Shown in pieces: positions 1 through 11,034 of a stretch of DNA of 64,000 nucleotides. The position numbers and the translations under genes are program-made. Each line of letters opens with the position of its first letter. The stretch's first letter is position 1. Origin of the DNA: Myrica gale (Eukaryota; Streptophyta; Magnoliopsida; Fagales; Myricaceae); the NCBI GenBank assembly GCA_963930655.1, contig OZ005614.1, forward strand, positions 496,001 to 560,000, in the 5' to 3' direction. A model generated the notes under the pieces. It searched no databases. It was not told the origin of the DNA and worked only from the letters and a program-made list of their open reading frames with translations.

Positions 1-470
1 GAGATCAAACTAAAAAAGAAACACACTTTTTATTGAAGAAAATGAGATAATACAACTTGGATAGGACCACACTTACAATATATGAAAAGTGTTGGAGACA
101 CTAGGAACACTCTCTCTTTTGTGGGTTTTGGTGGGATATGATGGAATGAATGGCTTGAGAGGTAGGCTAGGGTATATATAGGACTTGGGGAGAGGATCTA
201 GATACTTCTCATGAAATTCCAAGAAGATAAATGTGACTTATCACATGACCAAGAAAGAATTTCGAATTTAATCAAGAAGGTGAGATGAATGTGCATGGGG
301 AGATGAATGTTTGCATAGGAGAAGTGAAAGGTTGTATTGGAGAAGTGAAATGTTGCAATAGTTGGGTGGAAGGGTGTGAGAGAGTGACCAAATACATCCA
401 ACAATGGGTCAACACACAAAAACATAAATGCCTCACTACAATTCTCAAAAAGAAAACTCTAGAAAATACA
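1..470 (-). mobile_element. Partial LTR, probable LTR retrotransposon end (cut by window edge)
   Basis: Read on the minus strand, this block starts with TGTATTTTC at 470. It has a TATA-like CTATATATAC near 181-172 and an AATAAA polyadenylation-type signal at 34-29, which is the U3-R order of a plant LTR. The U3 part holds short imperfect tandem units (GGAGAAGTGAAA at about 319 and 339). No coding sequence is seen. The rest of the LTR and any primer site lie left of the window, so the element type is inferred. It abuts the truncated protease fragment. Confidence 0.4.
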
Positions 471-486
471 CTTTAAAATTTAATTG

Positions 487-789
487 ACTAACAGCCCGAC
501 TACCCTGTTCGATACGTGCTACGATCTTAGCAAGAATCAGACCGTTGAGGTCCCGATAGTAAGTTTTTTGTTCGGTGACGGCTTGAGTGTGGACCTGGAA
601 CCTTTAGGGGTGCTTGTTGCGTTCAGTCCCTCGGAGGTCTGTTTAGCGTTTGCTGGAAATCCCAACGCGAGCAACATTGGGATTATCAGGAATACTCAAC
701 AAAAAACGCTGGAGGTGGTGTATGACGTCGCTGGAGAGAGGATTGCGTTCGGCCCTGGTGGCTGTTCTAATTATAAGTCACGTTTATGA
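487..789 (+). pseudogene. 3' fragment of an A1-family (nepenthesin/CDR1-like) aspartic protease gene
   Basis: About 100 codons match the C-terminal end of plant A1 aspartic proteases: LFDTCYDLS, a VEVPIVSFLFGDG-type segment, SEVCLAFAGN, then QQKTLEVVYD and IAFGPGGCS before the stop at 787-789. The family has two catalytic Asp lobes over more than 400 residues. Here both catalytic Asp motifs, the signal peptide and the N-terminal lobe are absent, and the reading frame is closed by a TAA at 481-483. The usual IFGN before QQ is IIRN. It is best read as a truncated gene relic between a partial LTR and a TRIM element. Confidence 0.75.
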
Positions 790-801
790 TCTGGGCCATT
801 G

Positions 802-1202
802 TGTCGAGATCGAGAAACTAATTGTTTAGGAGAAACTAACTAGAAGACTTAATAAGAGGGCTTAGATAACTCTAACTGAAAGACATATCTTTTAGTCTAG
901 AGCCTAGGTCCTTATCAATTGGTGGCCCATGCGTCTTTCTTAGGTCGTGTGGTGCCTTGCATGAACCCATTTTTTTCGACCCTATAGATCCGGTACGGGA
1001 CAGGGTAGGCCCAAGTCCGGTGAAAGTCTCCTATAGAGGCCATGTAGGAGATGCAGACGACGAGGGCGTCGGTCTTCAAAAGATGAAGGATTGTTGAGAT
1101 CTCACATTGCTTAGGAGAACCTAATTAGAAGACTTAATAAGAGGGCTTGGATAACTCTAACTGAAATACATGTCTTTTGGTTTAGAATCTAGGTCCTCAT
1201 CA
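802..1202 (+). mobile_element. Complete TRIM (terminal-repeat retrotransposon in miniature)
   Basis: Two direct terminal repeats, 802-917 and 1092-1202, both start TGT(C/T)GAGATC and end in ATCA; they are clearly homologous but diverged by point changes. The 5-bp target duplication CATTG is present at 797-801 and 1203-1207. The 174-bp interior begins ATTGGTGGCCCATG, which may be a decayed initiator-Met tRNA primer site. It ends with the purine-rich AAAAGATGAAGGA just before the right repeat. There is no coding capacity, as expected for a TRIM. LTR divergence suggests an old insertion. Confidence 0.8.
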
Positions 1203-2251
1203 CATTGGCAGTGGACTACGACCCAACTAAAGCTACTCAAAGCTTTAATTAAAAGTTGTTGTATGAAAATTATAATTGATAATTCATAAATAAGTGGAAA
1301 AAAAACACACATGATTATATATAACTGTCGTTTTTGCATATATTTTGTTTGGTAAGTAACTTTTTTCAATTTCAATCATCCTTAGACCTTAGTTATGATA
1401 CTCTCTCCGTCTGGGTGAACATTGTCCGACGAAAAGGCAGATACTGGATAGGTATTCTAGGCCCAACGGTCGTCTCAAGTCCCAAGCAAAAGCCACCAAT
1501 CAACAATAAAAAGGCCTACGAGGACTCTCTTCGGGCCATGTGAAGCCCTATACCAGAATGTCCTTTTTGCTCCAAAAATACAAACAGATTAGATTTCGAC
1601 TCTTTTTTTGGGTTGCTTCTAAAGTACCTTTTTTTAATATAATTTCTATTATAATTCCCCTTTTATTCTCTACCAATAATAGTAGTTTCTTTCTCCTCTC
1701 TTTTTGTATTAAAAAAAAACAACTCACATACTCTGGCATCTGACCCACATTCTCCATGGTCCATGGACGGTGAATGGAAAAGCATGGAGGCACAAACGCT
1801 AGTTGGCTTTTCCCATAGAATATGCTTCCAGCACTTTCCCAACTCTACCGCATGCATGCGCACCACATGGGCGGCGAGACGATTACTGTTTATCTTTGTT
1901 TTCATGAATCACAAGGCTGTATTGTACATTTATCGTTCTGAACCGTCCACAACTCCTTTGTTTGTGCGCCGCCTACTTCAACTTGTTTAGCCTCTGATAG
2001 GCTGGAGTACTGCGGTGTGGTCCGGTGGCCCGCAACGAAATTGGCCTTGCCGTCCGTCCAATCACATGCCGTTCTCGTGGCGAGAAGGAGGCGATTTAAT
2101 TGACTTCTTTTGTATTAGGACGTCGTTAACGCGTTGCTAATGTTTGTCTCGTTCTCTAGAAGCAGAAAACGAATCATTAAAATTAGACACTAGGACGTAA
2201 ATACGTTTATAAGGAAATACTAGGGGTCGTAAAATCTAATTAATTGACTTG

Positions 2252-2267
2252 CCCCCCCCCCCCCCCC
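2252..2267. repeat. Poly-C run
   Basis: Sixteen consecutive C followed by nine A, upstream of MGD1. Length may vary by replication slippage or sequencing. Confidence 0.8.
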
Positions 2268-2794
2268 AAAAAAAAATATAGTTAATTTAACATAACAATA
2301 AAGAATAGTACGGCAATTATTTTAACCTCGTAAAACGGATGAGGCAAACGTTACATTTTTCACTAAAAGTTGTTGCCTCCACGGGCTCCTGAAGTCATAA
2401 TTATTCAGGCAGGACCATTCATCGCTATTGCATTGCATTTGTTGTTATACGTTATCGGAATTATTACTGTATTATACAATGCTTATAAGTTTTAAACTTC
2501 TTTTGAGTTAACCAGTTAAATATTTTTAATGGTCCAATATTTGTTGTATTAACACCAAAGTTTTATTGTTTTTTAAACTGACAATAACTACCTGTAGTGT
2601 CTACTATATCGATCACTTAAATTAATGATTATAATTACGGAAAAAAAATTGTATAATTGATGACTCAAAAAACTTTAACTATTTTGATTTAATAGCGGTG
2701 AGTTTATTACATACAAATTTAGGAGAAAAGTTATACCTTGTGCTCGAAAACTATTAAAGTAACATCATACATGAGTAATAACTACAATATTTAA

Positions 2795-3520
2795 GGATGA
2801 TTAAAGATAGTATAGGCGTCAAATGTCACTGTCACCGCAATTGACGGAATCACATATTTGACGTCGCCATCACGCCGCTAAAGTACAATAACCGTCCTTG
2901 CCCGGTGACGGTATTAACGGTAACGGTTAGACGGTAACCCCTAAGACCATGTAACCGTTGGGCCAAAAAAATAGAATTTTTATTTTATTTTTTTCCACTA
3001 TTTTGGACTATTTTATTCAGATTTTTTTGGACTTTTAAAACCATTTGATGCTCATATATATAAGAAATAAATATAATCATTCAAATATTATAATCTGTTT
3101 ATATTTTGCAACATAATATCGTAATCAATAATCATATCAAATGGACAAATATCATAACCTATTCAAATATAATATCATAATCATCAATACTCATAATAAA
3201 TATAATAAGTTGTCGAAAAGTCCAATATAATATCATATTCAAACATAAAATACTAAATTCTAATAAAAATGTCTAACACTGTGACATAAATCAACTAACA
3301 TATTCTAACAAAAGCTCAATAAAAGTATGTCACATAATCAATAATCATTTCAAGTCTAAATTAAGGGTGATTAACGGTAGTGTATTTGACGGCTTGATGA
3401 AAATCGTCACTGTCACCGCAATTGTCGGAATCACATATTTGCTACCATCACCGCAACGCTAAGGCACAATAATTACTCTTACCGATAACCGACACCGCTG
3501 TAAAAATGAGCACCCCTAAT
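2795..3520 (+). repeat. Pair of diverged direct repeats, possible non-autonomous DNA elements
   Basis: Two GC-richer islands at about 2795-2945 and 3363-3520 share CACTGTCACCGCAATTG, CGGAATCACATATTTG and CGCTAA(A/G)GNACAATAA in the same order and orientation, about 555 bp apart. The second copy is bounded by AGGGTGATTAACGG on the left and GAGCACCCCTAA on the right, which look like weak inverted ends of hAT type. Target duplications were not found. The class is therefore uncertain. Confidence 0.45.
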
Positions 3521-4305
3521 CATATTTGAATCGTCAATTTCCGTCGATTCACATCGCATCCATCAACTTTAAGGTCAAATGAAATGCAGATTGATTCTTT
3601 TTAAATTTTATGAGGCCTATAAAATAAATTAAAAATTATGATGTTTAATTTAATTGTAATCTATAAATATGAAGCTTTCTCAATCTAAACTTAGAAGATA
3701 GATCAATGTACCAAGCCCATATTGAAATGTACAAAAATAATTTTAAAATATTTTTCATAAAAATACTTTTTCTTATATTCTAATACTTTTGTTACAGACT
3801 CTAATAATTCTTTCATAACAGAAATGGATACCAGTAACCGAACCCATTAAAAGACCAAATTCAACCCAATGCAAATCACTCGCGTCCGCCGTAGAAATAA
3901 TATAACCACATGACTCGTGTCCGGCCCCGCCTTTGTCATCTCCGAAGGACGTCTTTTCTTCCAATTTCGAGTCTAGTAGTCTATAGTCTACTCCCTCCCT
4001 CTCTCACACACTAATAAATCCTGTCCCTGTGGTCACAAACCCCTCCCCAAGATTTCCCCTCGTCTCTCTCTCTGCGCCACAATCTCAAAACCCCCCCAGG
4101 CCCCAGTCACGTATTTTCTTCCTCTTCTCTCTGCTGTACTCTCTAACCTCTTTGTGTTCGTCTCTCACTTGTCCTTTTATATACCACTCCTACCTTAGAT
4201 ATTCGTTACAGAAAACCCATGTGGTGTTTGATGATCATGATCACCATGGACTAGTGCTCTAATCTCATCATTATTTTCTGCTGAACAAAGAAACAAACAG
4301 TAACC

Positions 4306-7300
4306 ATGCATCGCGGTGGTTCCGCCGTATCCCAAGAATCCAGTTGTGTCTCCAATTTTGTATCCCAATTGGGTTGCTTTGCGTCCAAGACGAGGCTCCA
4401 CAATTCTGGCTCAGATGGGTGCTCTTCCTTCCTCTCTAATTTCCTCTACTATGAACCGTATGGTGGTTCCAAAAAGCGTAACGTGCGTGCCTCATTAAGT
4501 TTGGAGGGCAGAGGCGCTTCTGGCATTCGTAGTATCCTGGATGACTTCAACAGATATATAAAGTTCCATTCCGAGAGAATCCCAATTGGGTTCGCCTCGG
4601 TTCGGGTTGGCTCTGGGGAGAACAATGGGCTTACAAAAAATGGTAGGGGTGTGTTGGAGGACGATGGCTTGGCCTTGAATGGTGTCGAGGCTGAGACCCC
4701 GAAAAAGGTTTTGATTTTGATGAGTGACACTGGTGGGGGTCACCGGGCTTCGGCCGAAGCTATAAAGGCCGCGTTTCATGAAGAGTTTGGGGATGAGTAT
4801 CAGGTTAGTAGCGATTGGTTCCAGTATATATGGATGACTTGGTTTCAATCAGTTTCTTTTGTTTGGTTACTAAGCAAATGTGGAAAAAGATTAAATTTTT
4901 GTTCAATTGGACTCTTTGAAGTTTGCATTGTTAGGAACATGAATCACATGGTATTTTAAGAGTGTTTAGTTGATTGAGAGTAATGTACGTATGTTGTTCA
5001 CCTGGGATGACATTGCAACTTTCGGAAGCCAAAGGAACTTTGATTTTTCTTTCTTTTTCCCACGTTTTCTCAGAAACCAATATAAGAAATCCGGAAATGA
5101 AGTCAGTTGGTGTGGTATTTCAAGTTTTTTGATTATTTTTCTGCTGTTAAGAGTGCGTGTCGCAGGTGTTTATTACTGATTTATGGACGGATCATACTCC
5201 TTGGCCATTTAATCAAATTCCCAAGAGCTATAATTTCTTGGTGAAGCACGGGACCCTATGGAAAACGACATATTACGTAAGCACTCCACGCGTGGTGCAC
5301 CAGTCTTATTTTGCTGCAACTTCAACATTCATTGCCCGGTAAGGCTCTGGTAATCTCTGAGTTGAATCACTTTCCATTCATTTTTCTGGGCAGCTAATAT
5401 TGTGAAGCTTTTTCTTCTGTGTGGATTTTGATCAATTGCAATGAAATTCATGGCAGTCCTATAGAATTTGGGATGGTTTTCTCAGTAACATGTTTGTTTC
5501 ATGCCATAATGTGATTGAAGTTCATGCCAAGCAATATATCTAGTGGTTAGCGTTCGGTTTGCAGCACCCATTGAAGTTTTTATCGATAAAATCTATTTGA
5601 CTAGTGTCTTTAAAAACTGAAGAGCTTGAGTTATTGTGATTCTTGTGATCAGTAAGGTTATTGGGGTCTCTCACTGCAGCTTGTGCAATTCATCGTAACC
5701 ATGAATGAAAATGAGCATGAAATTTGAGAATTCTCTTCCCTAGGCACCTTCATCTTCATCTGAGAACTTCTCTATGTGAAGTTTCGTGTGTTAAAGTAGC
5801 ATTCCATACAGCAATTATGGTTTTATAATCTGTTTCTATACGACTTTCCAGCCATGATGCTTGAAGTTTTTTCTTTTCCTTTCTCTCTCTTACTCTTTTA
5901 AATATCTGGACAGTAAATCACATGGTTCCTTCACTGTGATGCATGAAATCTTTGTAGTATTTTCGTTATACATTTTATGCTCCTTGTTTGGAGGTTTGAC
6001 TGGCTTCTGTCGGCCTTCTTCCCCTCCTCTCCCCTTCCCTCTCCTCCCCTCCCCATTTATAGACTATAGTCCTAATAAATGATTTACATTGATTAGAGGA
6101 AGAGCTGCTGTGAAGGAGGGGAACAACTTTCTGTAGTTGAGAATTAGAAGATAAAGACGTCCAGTCAAATAATAAGAACTGCTGGATATCAGTCAATGAG
6201 AGGCCTATTAAAATTACTTATCGAAATTCATTCGATTGAGTTGCTTCCCTTTTGAATGTTGTCATATTTGTCAAAATAATATTCTTTTAGTACCATAATT
6301 GTTGACTTATCATGACATGTCGATGAAAATACAAGACACGTAGCATAGGTCAAAAATGTTATCCAATCGGCATGGCAACCAAGCGAATATGTCAAGTGCC
6401 TGAGGCCCTGATGCTACTTTCTCCTTTCCTGTTTAATTTATACATGTCATTGGTAATATGTGTCCCTGTTAAGTTTTCAGTTTAGACAGTATTAGAGTTA
6501 TTTTGGGCTGTATAATTTGTTGATCTTCTTTGCTTCTTTTTTCTTTTGGTTTATAGAGAGGTTGCCAAAGGACTTATGAAATACCGGCCGGATATTATTA
6601 TCAGTGTACATCCACTGATGCAACATGTTCCCCTTCGTGTCTTGCGATCAAAAGGTCTTTTGCAGAAGATTGTCTTCACCACAGTAGTCACAGATCTAAG
6701 CACTTGCCATCCTACATGGTTTGTTCTACACAGTCTCTATTATATGATACTCTTCTGGTATAGTTTTGATCTTTTATGTCTTTATCTTCAGGTTTCATAA
6801 GCTTGTAACAAGATGCTATTGCCCATCAGCAGAGGTAGCGAAGAGGGCCTTAAAAGCTGGACTGCAGCCCTCCCAAATCAAGGTTTATGGGCTTCCTGTG
6901 CGAACTTCCTTTGTTAAGCCTGTTCAGCCAAAGGTTGTTTACTTTCAAACTGATTACCGTTTATCTTTGCTATCTTTCTGATATAAATATTACTCTGTTT
7001 CAAAGAATGATTGCCAAATAGCTCTTGATCTGTTATTTTTTTCCACTGCTTTTTGGGTGTGCGGGGTTCTAACCTGTTGAGTACAGTTTTGAGAGAACTT
7101 GCTCAGTCTCCTTTGTAGTCCATGCTGAATGTCTTTTTTTTTGCCTTTTTCCTCTGATATGTAACTGACTGGGGCTTCTACACTTCAGACTAGATGGCTA
7201 TCTAATATATTACAATGTGTGCTTGTGGCTAGATGTGTTGTTAACAATTTGGTACTGACTACTTTTAGCCCACCTCATGTTCAACACAATAGTTTGAGCT

Positions 7301-9294
7301 GAGGAGAGAACTAGGAATGGACGAGAATCTTCCTGCTGTGTTGTTGATGGGAGGAGGAGAGGGAATGGGCCCTATTGAGGCTACTGCTCGAGCACTGGGG
7401 GATGCATTATATGATAAAATTCATGGGGAGCCTACAGGTCAGGTGCTCGTGATATGTGGCCGCAATAAAAAGCTTGCTAGCAAATTGGCTTCTATTGATT
7501 GGAAGGTTCCTGTCCAGGTATTAACGTAGCCTCCAAAAGCAACCCACAGCCTTGGTTGGAGTTTGCCTTTTCAAACTCATATTTTTTTTTATCCTTGAAG
7601 GTTTAATTCTCATTTGCACTTGGTGGCCATTCTATGTATGACTTATTTTTTCCATGTTACATGCCGGCCCTTTTCAATTGCATCAAAAACTCTCTGCTTT
7701 GTTCAATGCACACTCTTCCATTGGTGCTTGGCTAAATTCTATGTTTCTTTGTACTAACCATTCTCAAAATAAAGAAATATTTTTGAATTCTTGATAGATA
7801 CTGAAAGATATTGAGTTGTATTTGAAATTATTGAATGTTACCTCCTTAAAGTTCATAACAAACATACGATGGTGGGTGAAATCAGAATTTCGAGACCCCT
7901 TGTGTGCATGAGTAAATCAAACCCATTCCCACCCTCAAAAAATATTTTAAAAAGAAAACAAAACACGAAACACAAAGGACAATAGCTGTTCCACTAAACT
8001 CGGTCCCGTGGTGATCCTGGAATTCAGATTCTTCACATTGATCTGCATGTGCATCCAATTTCCACTCATTACCCTCAACCCCCCCCCCCCCCCCCCCCCC
8101 CGCGGCGACGGGGGCACCCAAAAAAGGATAAATGTTTGTGCTGCACTTTTTGTCTGAAACTCACCCAAAGTTACGGAAATAGAGTAATGTGGACATTGAT
8201 TTATGTAGTGGATTATATCCATATCTATAGTTTGGTCCCAGTTACTCTTCAGGGCGGAGTGGAAAAAGAGAGGAGCTTTTTTGTTTTTCTATGTATTTAA
8301 GTGGACTGTTTATGGTAACATGTGTATGTGACAGAACTGGCTGAAGTTGCTTAATATTAATATAGGTGAAGGGGTTTGTCACCAAAATGGAGGAATGCAT
8401 GGGAGCTTGTGATTGCATCATTACGAAGGTGAGCTTCCCAGAGCCGTTTGTATGTTTATTCTATTTTCACATCAGCCATCTACTAAATATTTGCTTTTGT
8501 AGGCGGGCCCAGGGACTATTGCAGAAGCCATGATTTGCGGCCTCCCTATTATCCTGAATGATTACATTGCCGGCCAGGTATTTCCATTGTCCATTGCCAT
8601 ATGTTCTCTCGGTATGTTTTGTTGCTTGATGGCAGAAGTCTTGAAATTTTCTCCCAACCGTGTACTTTGCAAATGTTCCCAGAACTTGTGTCGTAATGGA
8701 ATGAATTTCACTGTTAACCTAGATAAACTTTAGGCTTAGACTCTAATGGTTCAGAACTAGCTTACTGGAGTTAGTTCATGTATTCGTCTAGTAATTAGTT
8801 GTGATTTTCCATCTTTTACAAGTTTGATGTTGGTACTGAATGGCCAAGTTAGATTGTCTTGTAATATTGGTCGAGTTGGATCTTCATAGAGAATACAGCA
8901 TATTAGATGATATGAACATCAAATTCACTCATCAAAAATCTGTGGACATCATAGTGATAATGGTATTTTTTTTTAAGCATAAAATAACTATAACAACTCT
9001 AGAAACTTTGCTGGCTTCTTTTAATGTGGTCGATATTTTTGTTATTTCTCTTTCCAGGAGGTTGGAAACGTGCCATTTGTGGTTGAAAACGGATGTGGGA
9101 AATACTCTAAATCGCCCAGAGAGATATCAAATGTTGTTGCTGAGTGGTTTGGTCCAAAAGCTGATGAGCTAAAGGCCATGTCGCTAAATGCATTGAAGCT
9201 GGCTCGGCCTGATGCTGTGTTCAAGATTGTTCATGATCTTCACGAGCTTGTGAGACAAAGAAGTTTCCTACCCCAGTATTCCTGTGCAACTTAA
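4306..9294 (+). CDS. MGD1: Monogalactosyldiacylglycerol synthase, type A (MGD1)
   Basis: Transfers galactose from UDP-galactose to diacylglycerol, making the main thylakoid galactolipid at the plastid inner envelope. Eight exons join in frame: 4306-4803, 5166-5338, 6557-6718, 6792-6933, 7293-7517, 8366-8428, 8503-8577, 9058-9294. They give 524 residues, normal for type A. Residues 1 to about 130 are a Ser-rich plastid transit region; the MGDG synthase N-lobe follows with [15 protein letters not shown] (GGGH at about 143-146). The GT28-like C-lobe has [11 protein letters not shown] (about 345) and the UDP-sugar site [20 protein letters not shown] (from about 422). The start was chosen because it gives the full transit peptide and no in-frame ATG lies upstream in the leader. 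No frameshift is seen. The long N-terminal extension argues against type B (MGD2/3). Confidence 0.95.
8079..8101. repeat. Poly-C run in MGD1 intron 5
   Basis: About 23 consecutive C followed by GCGGCGACGGGGGC, within the intron between the fifth and sixth MGD1 exons. The reading frames through it are not coding. Confidence 0.8.
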
Positions 9295-9628
9295 CTCAAT
9301 TGCCCCTACCCTATCAATTTTGGTACATGTTTTACGATAAAGTTCACCATTGGGCAAATTAGATGACCCTTTTCCTGCCCTTTTCATTTTATAATTTTCA
9401 TTCAACACTAACATAAAAAAAGTTTTGCCTACCATAAAATGCCTGCAATTGATAATTGCAAGCAGGGTCTTTTTAGATGCAAAATAAAGGATACGTAACC
9501 TTTGCAATTGAGCAGGGATCTGGTATCAAAAGAAAAAAAAATAGAAAAGTTAATTTAGTCGTATTTTTATGGCTTCATGAAAATGGGAAAAGAAAATAGT
9601 ACGGTCAAGCATATAGGAACATATTAAG

Positions 9629-9740
9629 GTCTTCTATAATTCTTTATTAGAATTGTATGATTATGGGAAAAGAAAATAGTGTCTTAGTCTTCTATAATTT
9701 TCTATTAGAATTATATGATTATGGGAAAAGAAAGTAGTGT
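9629..9740 (+). repeat. Tandem repeat, 58-bp period, two copies
   Basis: GTCTTCTATAATT(C/T)T starts at 9629 and again at 9687. Each copy continues through TATTAGAATT(G/A)TATGATTATG and GGGAAAAGAAA(A/G)TAGTGT. A further partial match to the GGGAAAAGAAAATAGT core lies upstream at about 9586, so the array may have had three units. Confidence 0.8.
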
Positions 9741-9832
9741 GATAAATGAAATTACTTAAAATTTATGGAGTGTAATTAGGAAAATTAAAAATTATGGTGT
9801 CTAATTTAATTTTAGTAACGCTGCTTAGCACT

Positions 9833-9934
9833 GTATAACACCTGATTAGCTATTATAGTACCCAAATCATGCATTTTTGCACGGTATAACACCTGATTTA
9901 GCTATTTTAGTACCCAAATAATGCATTTTCTTTT
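9833..9934 (+). repeat. Tandem repeat, 51-bp period, two copies
   Basis: GTATAACACCTGATT starts at 9833 and 9884. Both copies continue with AGCTATT(A/T)TAGTACCC and AAAT(C/A)ATGCATTTT. Only a few mismatches separate the copies. Confidence 0.85.
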
Positions 9935-10373
9935 TGGGCCATTTTTTTAAAGATAATTCTTTTCCTTTCATGAAGGAGAAAATATACTATGTGCCTTCTA
10001 TTTATCTTGATTTTTACAAATTATATTCCAAACTAGTATAAATGCACTTTAAATTTCAAATGAATTTACACTTTTCTACTCGGTATTAAATCTTACCATT
10101 AAAATTAATTACAAATATGTCACGTTTCACAATTATATCTAAGCATGGGATGCAAATTATAAAAATTACTATAATTTGAGTGTAGAGTATAAATTTTTCT
10201 TTTATGCGATTGAGAGTTTAAAATTTTAAAATTGTGAAACGCTTGAGATTTTCTTTGTTACCCATTTCAAACAGAGCCATAGTTGTGAATATGCGGTAGC
10301 TTAAGGATTTGTTTTATACGATTTCAATTAAAAATAAAAAGGCGTTCTTCATTAGTTTTGAAACCACATGTTC

Positions 10374-10653
10374 CTAGCAAACCGATACTATCATACCTTA
10401 TTATGGCGACTATATGTTCCAAAAAAAACTATCATATCTTATTACGGCGGCTGTAGTGGTTTCAAAGTTCGCTATTTTCTGGTGTCCCTCGACTCCTCGT
10501 ACCCGATCTCTATCGATACCTAGCAAACCGATACTATCATACCTTATTATGGCGACTATATGTTCCAAGAAAAACTATCATATCTTATTACGGCGGCTGT
10601 AGTGGTTGCAAAGTTCGCTATTTTTTATCCTCTTACCCGATCTCTATCGATAC
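10374..10653 (+). repeat. Tandem duplication of about 146 bp upstream of PGR3
   Basis: CTAGCAAACCGATACTATC starts at 10374 and at 10520. The copies continue through TTATTATGGCGACTATATG, TTACGGCGGCTGTAGTGG and CCGATCTCTATCGATAC. The second copy lacks about 12 bp in the middle (GGTGTCCCTCGACTCC region). High identity suggests a recent duplication. It ends about 380 bp before the PGR3 start. Confidence 0.9.
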
Positions 10654-11034
10654 ATGTTTTAACAAGCACTTGTCGTTACAAAAGAAAAAGAAATATCCAG
10701 TTGTTCCCACCCAAACCACACAAACTAAAGTCCATGGCCAAGACGTTCCTAGATAACCGATACTCTCAGGAATCAGATATCTGACCCCCAGCCACACACC
10801 ATAGCCAATCTCTCCTATGTCCATACCAATACGTTCTATCTTTCTGTCTCTCCTCCTATCTTGAGTCATGCAGGTCAGTAGAAGACAGGTTGTGTATCTC
10901 CGCGTTTTTACGTTATCGCACAAGCAATTCAACCGTCGCCTAACAAGCGCACAGCAATTCGTGTCTAATTTCTAATATATTCTCGCCTATGTGATTATTT
11001 TAAATGATTTCCGGATGCTACTAATAGTTCCTTC

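Larger units (their letters stand above)
1208..4305. other. Intergenic region upstream of MGD1, no gene recognised
   Basis: AT-rich DNA with no supported coding region. It contains a 16-bp poly-C run (2252-2267) and a pair of diverged repeats near 2795-2945 and 3363-3520. Close to MGD1 there is pyrimidine-rich leader-like sequence (about 3990-4170) that may be its promoter or 5' UTR. No transcription start can be fixed. Confidence 0.6.
9295..11034. other. Intergenic region between MGD1 and PGR3, repeat-bearing
   Basis: AT-rich spacer without a supported gene. It holds three separate tandem duplications listed individually. The segment around 9760-9810 resembles sequence at about 3605-3660 (AAATTAAAAATTATG followed by TTTAATTT). 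Related low-complexity repeats therefore lie on both sides of MGD1. The last 400 bases are presumably the PGR3 promoter and leader, but no motif is diagnostic. Confidence 0.55.

Noticed and set aside
8049-8300. Proline-rich frame across the poly-C run in MGD1
   Set aside because: Intronic homopolymer translation; flanking exons splice cleanly around it.
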